A stretch of 64,000 nt of DNA, from the NCBI GenBank assembly GCA_000277545.1, contig AKXM01000026.1, positions 1 to 64,000 on the forward strand, given 5' to 3'. Positions 58,771 to 64,000 of the stretch are shown one piece after another. A program made the translations under genes and the position numbers. This DNA comes from Enterobacter sp. Ag1 (GTDB taxonomy: Bacteria > Pseudomonadota > Gammaproteobacteria > Enterobacterales > Enterobacteriaceae). The notes beneath the pieces are model-generated. The model was not told the origin of the DNA. It worked only from the letters and a program-made list of their open reading frames with translations, and searched no databases. How positions within the stretch are numbered: position 1 is the first letter of the stretch; every line of letters begins with the position of its first letter.

Positions 58771-58786
58771 TTCATAAAGCGTGCCA
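58771..58786 (-). promoter_or_regulatory. Candidate sigma-54 promoter for hydN-fdhF-hypF
   Basis: On the minus strand TGGCAC (58786-58781) is a perfect -24 element and the -12 element is ATGAA instead of TTGCA, keeping the first G at the correct spacing. FhlA with sigma-54 drives formate-regulon operons in E. coli, so the placement upstream of hydN fits, but the -12 mismatch lowers confidence. Confidence 0.45.
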
Positions 58787-58837
58787 GGTTTGCAGGCCGC
58801 GTGGTTAGCGGGTTTGACGAGAGGTAAGAGGGATATT

Positions 58838-58857
58838 CGACACTTTTGACGGTGTCA
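58838..58857. promoter_or_regulatory. Inverted repeat upstream of the sigma-54 site, candidate activator site
   Basis: GACAC (58839-58843) and GTGTC (58852-58856) flank TTTTGACG, about 53 bases upstream of the -24 element. This is the region where an enhancer-binding protein such as FhlA would bind. The match to an FhlA consensus was not verified. Confidence 0.3.
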
Positions 58858-58879
58858 TTTTGGTAACAGTAGTCATTAA

Positions 58880-59018
58880 TGACCCTCACCCCGGCCCTCT
58901 CCCTGGAAGGGAGAGGGGGAAAAGAATCAGGCTCTTTCTCGCATGTAAGCAGGGGAAAAGAAGTACTGCCGTTCTGATCCCCTCTCCCCCATGGGGAGAG
59001 GGTTAGGGTGAGGGGAAA
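58880..59018. repeat. REP pair (BIME) between hydN promoter and hycI
   Basis: The first unit, about 58881-58921, reads GACCCTCACCCCGGCCCTC with hairpin TCCCTGGAAGGGAGAGGGGG. The second, 58979-59017, is in inverse orientation: CCCCTCTCCCCCATGGGGAG then AGGGTTAGGGTGAGGGG. They are separated by about 57 bases. The pair lies just downstream of the hycI stop and would delimit the hyc transcript. Confidence 0.88.
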
Positions 59019-59020
59019 GA

Positions 59021-59503
59021 CTAGAAAGGCGTTTCGCTCTCTGAAATAGTGAGGGGCTCATACCCGCCCAAACCCGTCCACGTCGCCAGACGCTGATAAA
59101 CCTGCTCCACCGCCGCTTTCACCGCCTCCGTCATCGGATAGTAGAAGCCGACGATATCCGGCTGAATGCCGAGGAACACCACTTCCCCCACGTCCTCTTT
59201 CAGCTGATCGACCAGATAATTAAGCGGCATATTGTGGGTGGTCATCATAAACATCTCGGCAATGTCGTCCGGGTCAATGACGCGGATCTCGCCGGGGTTG
59301 AGCATCATGTCGGTGGCATCCACAATCAGCAGCAATTCCGGATGCAGTTCGCGGATGGCAACCACGTCGTTTTCAGGCGCACTGCCGCCGTCGATCACCA
59401 CCCAGTCACCCTGCGGAGAAGCCTGACACTTCTCGGCCAGCAGCGGGCCAGCCCCGTCGTCGCCCATCATGCTGTTGCCTACGCAAAGCAGTACCTTAGT
59501 CAT
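59021..59503 (-). CDS. hycI: Hydrogenase-3 maturation endopeptidase HycI
   Basis: A 160-residue protease that removes the C-terminal peptide of pre-HycE after nickel insertion. The nickel-sensing residues of the family are conserved at E. coli numbering: Asp16 (GNSMMGDDGAG), Asp62 (LLIVDATD) and His90 (TTHNMP). AAGGAG lies inside the end of hycH, and the start overlaps hycH by eight bases. The C-terminus is slightly longer than I recall for E. coli (SESETPF). Confidence 0.95.
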   Translation of the reverse strand: MTKVLLCVGNSMMGDDGAGPLLAEKCQASPQGDWVVIDGGSAPENDVVAIRELHPELLLIVDATDMMLNPGEIRVIDPDDIAEMFMMTTHNMPLNYLVDQLKEDVGEVVFLGIQPDIVGFYYPMTEAVKAAVEQVYQRLATWTGLGGYEPLTISESETPF

Positions 59504-59906
59504 AGCGTCTCCTTACCATCAGGTAGATGGCGGGTTCTTGTTGAATGGCCTGCAGCATGTCGAGCAGCGCCTGACTCCAGGCCTGCTGTGCCGGGGTCTG
59601 CGTCGGCTTAGCGGCATCCAGCGCCCGGGCCAGCATCACCACGTGATTCTGGTCGATAACAATCTCGCCGTAGCGCGGCACGCCGTTCATTTTGCGCCGG
59701 GCTTCGCCGTCAGCTTCAAGCGTGGCAATCCACGCCTGATAGGCTTCCAGCGGGCAAACCAGGCTCTCTTTCAGGCAGTCGATTACCCCCAAATGGTGGC
59801 CAATCGCCAGGCTGTAGTAGACCACCTGCTGAGCGTCAGCCGGGGTGTTGTCGTTCTCATCGACAAACTTGCGGCTGAGCTGACAGAACACCACCGACTC
59901 GCTCAT
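59496..59906 (-). CDS. hycH: Hydrogenase-3 assembly protein HycH
   Basis: A 136-residue cytoplasmic protein of the HycH family, needed for assembly of hydrogenase-3 and not part of the final complex. Conserved features: VVFCQLSRKFVDENDNTPAD, YYSLAIGHHLGVIDCLK and YLMVRRRY at the end. The start overlaps the hycG stop by one base and the end overlaps hycI. Confidence 0.93.
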   Translation of the reverse strand: MSESVVFCQLSRKFVDENDNTPADAQQVVYYSLAIGHHLGVIDCLKESLVCPLEAYQAWIATLEADGEARRKMNGVPRYGEIVIDQNHVVMLARALDAAKPTQTPAQQAWSQALLDMLQAIQQEPAIYLMVRRRYD

Positions 59907-60670
59907 TACACGCGCTCCTGATGAACCAGTTGCTCAAGGTTAGTGACGATTTCCGTCAGGCGTGGGTCGTTTTCCGCGCTCAGCCACTGCTGAACGGCAT
60001 CGCCCCCGGTTGTCAGGTTAGTCATGTAGCTGTCGGCAATCTGGCGGCCATAGCGGTAACCGGCCAGGCGACGAGCGGCGCGGTCAATGCGCACGCGCAG
60101 CGGCTGAACCATATCCGGGTGGAGGATTTTTGCCGGCTCAACGTCCAGCTCGCTTGCCGGGCGCGCATGGATTTTTTGTTCCAGCAGGCCAAGCGCCATC
60201 GCAAACCCGTACAGCGTAGCGGCGGGCGTTGGCGGGCAGCCGGGAATGTACACATCGACCGGCACGATTTTGTCGGTCCCACCCCAGACGCAGTAAAGGT
60301 CGTGGAAGATCCCGCCGCTGTTGCCGCAGGCGCCGTAGGAGATGCAAATTTTAGGATCGGGCGCCGACTCCCAGGCACGCAGCGCCGGGGAACGCATCGC
60401 GCGGGTTACCGCCCCGGTAAACAGCAGAATATCGGCATGGCGCGGGGAAGGAACCACTTTGATCCCAAAGCGTTCTGCATCGAAAAGTGGCGAAAGCGTA
60501 GCAAAAATCTCGATTTCGCAACCGTTACAGCCGCCACAGTCCACACGGTAAACGTAGGCTGAGCGTTTGATGTTTTTCAGCAGCGACGCCTTCATGCTGG
60601 CGATAGATTCGTCCACCGTCATCGGCACCGGAATGCCGTTGTGGTCGCGCGGCCCCAGTAGGTTACTCAT
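59906..60670 (-). CDS. hycG: Hydrogenase-3 small subunit HycG (NuoB-like)
   Basis: A 254-residue iron-sulfur subunit homologous to NuoB. Cluster ligands: [26 protein letters not shown] and YIPGCPPTP. It passes electrons to HycE. Its start overlaps the hycF stop by one base. Confidence 0.96.
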   Translation of the reverse strand: MSNLLGPRDHNGIPVPMTVDESIASMKASLLKNIKRSAYVYRVDCGGCNGCEIEIFATLSPLFDAERFGIKVVPSPRHADILLFTGAVTRAMRSPALRAWESAPDPKICISYGACGNSGGIFHDLYCVWGGTDKIVPVDVYIPGCPPTPAATLYGFAMALGLLEQKIHARPASELDVEPAKILHPDMVQPLRVRIDRAARRLAGYRYGRQIADSYMTNLTTGGDAVQQWLSAENDPRLTEIVTNLEQLVHQERV

Positions 60671-61212
60671 TAGCTGGCCTCTCTCATCTGACGGCTAAAG
60701 TCGATCCGGTCGGACGACACCAGGCTTTGCTGGCGCTTGCAGTCCGGGCAGGTTTCAAATGCCCCACGGCGGCTTTCCGCACGGGAATCGCCGTTGTGCT
60801 CAAGCAGCGCAATGGCGTAGTCGATTTCTTTTTGCACGGCAAACGGGCGGCCACATTCGCGACAGTTACACAGCGGGAAGCAGGCCTGCTGCAGGAAGTC
60901 GGCTTTGTTCCACACCGCCAGCTCGTACTGCTGTGAGAGTTTGATGGCGGCCGTCGGGCAAACCTCTTCACAGCGCCCGCAGAAGATGCAGCGCCCGAGG
61001 TTAAAGCTCCACTGCAGTTGCCCGGCGGCAAGATCGGTCTCAACGCTCAGGGCGTTGGACGGGCAGGCGTTCACGCAGGCCGCACAGCCGATACATTGCT
61101 GCGGATTGTGCTCCGGTTTGCCGCGAAAATTCGGATCGACGGCAATGGGCTGGAGCGGGTAAGACTCGGTTGCCACGCCGCCCTTGATGGCTTTTTTGAT
61201 GAAGTTAAACAT
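60670..61212 (-). CDS. hycF: Hydrogenase-3 iron-sulfur subunit HycF (NuoI-like)
   Basis: A 180-residue subunit with two [4Fe-4S] clusters ([24 protein letters not shown]) and additional CxxC pairs in the C-terminal part (CNCRECG, CPDCKR) that may bind a metal. Conserved N-terminus [20 protein letters not shown]. Separated from hycE by a REP element. Confidence 0.95.
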   Translation of the reverse strand: MFNFIKKAIKGGVATESYPLQPIAVDPNFRGKPEHNPQQCIGCAACVNACPSNALSVETDLAAGQLQWSFNLGRCIFCGRCEEVCPTAAIKLSQQYELAVWNKADFLQQACFPLCNCRECGRPFAVQKEIDYAIALLEHNGDSRAESRRGAFETCPDCKRQQSLVSSDRIDFSRQMREAS

Positions 61213-61244
61213 GCGTTTTCCTTGTTTGCCTGGCCTGAATGATT

Positions 61245-61283
61245 GACCCTCACCCCGGCCCTCTCCCTGAAAGGGAGAGGGGG
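61245..61283. repeat. REP element between hycE and hycF
   Basis: CCCTCACCCCGGCCCTC followed by hairpin TCCCTGAAAGGGAGAGGGG, the same unit as at 58881, lies in the 98-base gap of an otherwise tightly packed operon. Confidence 0.87.
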
Positions 61284-61310
61284 GTTTCCCTCAAAAGCCA
61301 GGCATCAAAA

Positions 61311-63020
61311 TCATTTCAGCGGCGAATTAGTGCGCTCAATGCTGTAGCGCTCCAGCTCTTTGTACGGCACCACCTGGGTTTTCTTCTTGCGCACGTCCAC
61401 CACCGTCATGCGGTCGGTGCAGGAGTAGCAAGGATCAAGGCTGCCGATAATCAGTGGGGCGTCGGACACCGTGTTGCCGCGCAGCATGTAGCGCAGGGTT
61501 GGCCAGTTGGCGTACGTCGCCGCACGGCAGCGCCAGCGGTACAGCTTCTGGTTGTCGCCGGTCATGCTCCAGTGAATGTCGTCCCCGCGCGGCGCTTCCG
61601 AGAAGCCAAGCGCAAAGCGGTTTGGAATGTAGGTAAAGCCTTCCACGGCGAGCGGGCCGCCCGGCAGGTTATCCAGACCGAAATCAATCATGTTCAGCGC
61701 GGTAAAGACTTCGTTGATCCGCACTTTCAGGCGGGAAAGCACGTCGCAGCCGTCGAGGCTGTGTACTTCCATCGGCAGCAGGCCGTAAGCGACAAATGGG
61801 TGATCGGCGCGGGTATCACGGGCGTGGCCACTGGCACGTACCATTGGGCCGACATTGCTGAAATCACGGGCGATTTGTGGGTCAAGGCGGCCAATGCCGA
61901 CGGTGCGCTGCTCAATGTTCGGCGTGCTCAGCAGGATATCCACCAGATCTTGCACTTCCCGGCGCATCTGCTGGGCGAGCTGGCGGGTCTGGATCATGTC
62001 GTCTTTCAGCAGATCGCGGCGGATGCCGCCGATCAGGTTCAGGCCGTAGGTTTTCCGCGCCCCGGTCAGGATCTCCGCCATCTTCATCGACATTTCACGC
62101 ACGCGGAAGAACTGCATAAAACCGGAGTCGAAGCCGACAAAGTGGCAGGCCAGGCCGAGATTCAGCAGGTGGCTGTGTAAACGCTCAACCTCCAGCAGAA
62201 TGGCGCGAATCATCTGCGCGCGCTCCGGCACCACAATCCCCATCGCGTTTTCCACCGAGGTGGTATAGGCGGTGCTGTGGGCGAAGCCGCAGATGCCGCA
62301 CACGCGATCGGACAGGAAGGTAACTTCGTTATAGCCCATGCGGGTTTCCGCCAGCTTTTCCATGCCGCGATGGACGTAGAACAGCCGGTAGTCGGCGTCG
62401 ATAATGTTTTCACCATCAACGAACAGGCGGAAGTGGCCGGGTTCATCAGAAGTGACGTGCAGCGGGCCAATCGGCACCACGTTGTTCTTTTTCGTGCCCA
62501 GCTCGTTAATGAACTCGTAGGTCTCTTTGTCGGTGGTCGGCGCCGGGCGCTGGCGGTAATCCATGCTGTCTTTACGCAGCGGATAAAGATCGTCAGGCCA
62601 GTCGTCCGGCAGCACCAGGCGGCGCTCATCGGGCAGGCCAACCGGCTGCAGGCCGTACATATCGCGGACTTCACGCTCGCCCCAAACGGCGGCAGGAACG
62701 CGAGGCGTGACGGACGGGAACTCTGGTTTGTCGGCATCCACTTCCACACGCACGGTGATCCAGCACTTCACGCCGCTTTCCATCGACAGCACGTAATACA
62801 CCGCGTAGCTGCCGCACAGCTGGCGCTCATCGTTGCCAAACAGCACCGAAAGCCAGCCGCCCTGCTGGTAGTAAAGCCACTCCACCACCTCCGGCAGCAT
62901 GTTGAGCTTCACGGTGACGGTGATTTGGTCTTTGGTCTGCCAGGCTTCGTCGATCACCGCATGCGGGAATTGCTGATGCAGCGCGGCGAGATAGTGTTGA
63001 CCAATTTTTTCTTCAGACAT
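61311..63020 (-). CDS. hycE: Hydrogenase-3 large subunit HycE
   Basis: A 569-residue fusion of a NuoC-like N-terminus (about 1-165) and a NuoD-like [NiFe] catalytic domain. Active-site Cys pairs are RVCGICGFAH (C241/C244 by E. coli numbering) and DPCYSCTDR (C531/C534). The peptide after Arg537, 32 residues from MTVVDVR to NSPLK, is the extension cut by HycI. Length equals E. coli HycE. It produces H2 from electrons of FdhF. 17 bases separate it from hycD. Confidence 0.97.
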   Translation of the reverse strand: MSEEKIGQHYLAALHQQFPHAVIDEAWQTKDQITVTVKLNMLPEVVEWLYYQQGGWLSVLFGNDERQLCGSYAVYYVLSMESGVKCWITVRVEVDADKPEFPSVTPRVPAAVWGEREVRDMYGLQPVGLPDERRLVLPDDWPDDLYPLRKDSMDYRQRPAPTTDKETYEFINELGTKKNNVVPIGPLHVTSDEPGHFRLFVDGENIIDADYRLFYVHRGMEKLAETRMGYNEVTFLSDRVCGICGFAHSTAYTTSVENAMGIVVPERAQMIRAILLEVERLHSHLLNLGLACHFVGFDSGFMQFFRVREMSMKMAEILTGARKTYGLNLIGGIRRDLLKDDMIQTRQLAQQMRREVQDLVDILLSTPNIEQRTVGIGRLDPQIARDFSNVGPMVRASGHARDTRADHPFVAYGLLPMEVHSLDGCDVLSRLKVRINEVFTALNMIDFGLDNLPGGPLAVEGFTYIPNRFALGFSEAPRGDDIHWSMTGDNQKLYRWRCRAATYANWPTLRYMLRGNTVSDAPLIIGSLDPCYSCTDRMTVVDVRKKKTQVVPYKELERYSIERTNSPLK

Positions 63021-63037
63021 CGATAGGTTCTCTTAAA

Positions 63038-63964
63038 TCACGCCGCCAGCAAGGAGACGAAGGCTAAAAAGGCAAAGCCAAAACCGGCCCAGGTAATGCG
63101 CGAGGTTTCAAGCATTCGCAGGCGCGCCATGCTGTTTTCGAACAGCGCGATAATCAGCACGCCCGCCACCAGCTTCACAACGGCCAGCACCAGGGCAAGG
63201 ACAAGCCCGCCCCAGCTAAAGGCGCTCATTTGCCCCCAGGGCAGGAACACGCCGACAAACATTTGCAGCACAACCAGTTGCTTCAGCGAAATGCCCCACT
63301 TCAGCACCGCAAAGCCCGCGCCGCTGTATTCGGACAACGGCCCTTCCTGCAGCTCCTGCTCGGCTTCGGCGAGGTCAAACGGCAGCTTGCCCATTTCAAT
63401 AAAGGTGGCGAAGGCGCAGGCCGCGAAGGCCAGAACCAGCGTCAGGCTTTGCGCCGTCGGCCAGGCGTGAATAGCCCCGGCGATATTGCTGATGTGCGTG
63501 CTGCCGGCAACCTGCGCGGCAACCCACAAACCAAGCAGCAGAATCGGCTCGACCAGCACACCAAGCATGGCTTCACGGCTGGCACCAATCCCGGTGAACG
63601 GGCTGCCGGTGTCCAGCCCGGCGATGGCGAAGAAGAAGCGGGCGATGGCGAACAGATAAATTAAGGTTATCAGGTCGCCTAATGACGGCAGCGGCGAGGC
63701 AATTGTCACCACCGGCAGCGCGGTGGCGATGGTGAGCATCACGCCCACCATAACGAACGGCATCAGGCGGAAAACCCAGCCAGAGGCGGCGGGGGCCACG
63801 CTCTGGCGGCCCAGCAGCTTGAACAGATCCCGGTATTCCTGCAGCACGCCGGGACCACGGCGATTATGCAGGCGGGCGCGCGTCACGCGGGTAATCCCTG
63901 CCAGCAGAGGCGCGGCAAAAAACAGCGCCAGCGCCTGGATAAGAGCGAATAAAAACGTAGTCAT
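63038..63964 (-). CDS. hycD: Hydrogenase-3 membrane subunit HycD (NuoH-like)
   Basis: A 308-residue inner-membrane subunit related to NuoH, with about eight hydrophobic segments. Conserved loops RVTRARLHNRRGPGVLQEYRD (about 24-44) and FDLAEAEQELQEGPLSEYSG match the quinone-site region of NuoH proteins, although formate hydrogenlyase uses no quinone. It anchors the hydrophilic arm. 9 bases after the hycC stop. Confidence 0.96.
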   Translation of the reverse strand: MTTFLFALIQALALFFAAPLLAGITRVTRARLHNRRGPGVLQEYRDLFKLLGRQSVAPAASGWVFRLMPFVMVGVMLTIATALPVVTIASPLPSLGDLITLIYLFAIARFFFAIAGLDTGSPFTGIGASREAMLGVLVEPILLLGLWVAAQVAGSTHISNIAGAIHAWPTAQSLTLVLAFAACAFATFIEMGKLPFDLAEAEQELQEGPLSEYSGAGFAVLKWGISLKQLVVLQMFVGVFLPWGQMSAFSWGGLVLALVLAVVKLVAGVLIIALFENSMARLRMLETSRITWAGFGFAFLAFVSLLAA

Positions 63965-63973
63965 ATCAGTTCC

Positions 63974-64000
63974 TCAGGCAACCATCGCCACCAGTAAGAC
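63974..64000 (-). CDS. hycC: 3' end of hycC (hydrogenase-3 membrane subunit), partial
   Basis: The last nine codons, VLLVAMVA plus TGA, form a hydrophobic terminus as expected for the NuoL-like HycC. Identified only by position before hycD; the rest is outside the window. Confidence 0.5.
   Translation of the reverse strand, partial: VLLVAMVA

Noticed and set aside
1-64000. CRISPR arrays, insertion sequences, integrase or rRNA genes
   Set aside because: No regularly spaced repeats, transposase motifs or rRNA-like sequence were seen; repeats present are REP elements and coding FHA repeats.

Overview
This window comes from the chromosome of a member of the Enterobacteriaceae. The gene order glyQ-ysaB-wecH, then xylBA / xylFGH-xylR, bax, malS, avtA, together with dppABCDF, ghrB, yiaF and yiaG, follows the E. 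coli K-12 dpp-xyl region almost gene for gene, with accessory blocks inserted between. The genus cannot be fixed from the sequence alone. No rRNA gene, tRNA gene, CRISPR array or insertion sequence was found.

Layout. (1) 1-10933, minus strand: a contact-dependent inhibition (CDI) locus in the order cdiB-cdiA-cdiI, followed by an orphan, frameshifted cdiA-CT module that runs off the left edge. (2) 11.78-17.5 kb, plus: dppABCDF dipeptide ABC importer with a REP pair between dppA and dppB. (3) 17.7-19.8 kb: an MFS exporter and a LysR regulator. (4) 19.9-25.1 kb: LacI-type regulator (PtxS-like) and a kguE-kguK-kguT operon for 2-ketogluconate ending in ghrB. (5) 25.3-26.4 kb, minus: a three-gene accessory module of one roughly 230-residue protein with hydrophobic, glycine-rich segments and two tandem paralogous 62-residue membrane proteins. 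This is a candidate pore-forming effector with duplicated immunity. (6) 26.6-32.3 kb: yiaF, a frameshifted mipA/ompV-family gene, yiaG, a SnoaL-like protein, an AraC regulator and a chemoreceptor. (7) 32.4-38.5 kb: glyQS, ysaB, wecH and an isochorismatase/GlxA-type regulator pair. (8) 38.7-47.0 kb: complete D-xylose regulon. (9) 47.0-52.6 kb: bax, a coiled-coil protein, malS and avtA. (10) 52.7-64.0 kb, minus: a formate hydrogenlyase locus (end of hycC, hycDEFGHI, hydN, fdhF, hypF and a NiCoT nickel permease).

How the genes work together. The right-hand block joins in one place the formate dehydrogenase H, its electron-transfer protein HydN, hydrogenase-3 subunits, the HycE protease HycI, the maturase HypF and a nickel importer. 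In E. coli fdhF lies elsewhere. The FdhF here carries Cys at residue 140, where E. coli has selenocysteine. The kgu block phosphorylates and reduces 2-ketogluconate, with GhrB as the obvious reductase. The CDI locus and the three-gene module at 25-26 kb both look like interbacterial competition systems.

A REP family (CCCTCACCCY..CCCTCTCCC hairpin) recurs at least seven times. One copy lies across the 5' end of hypF and encodes part of any longer N-terminus. Two candidate frameshifts (orphan cdiA-CT, mipA) are described with exact positions. Statements about E. coli homologues rest on remembered protein families and were not checked by database search.
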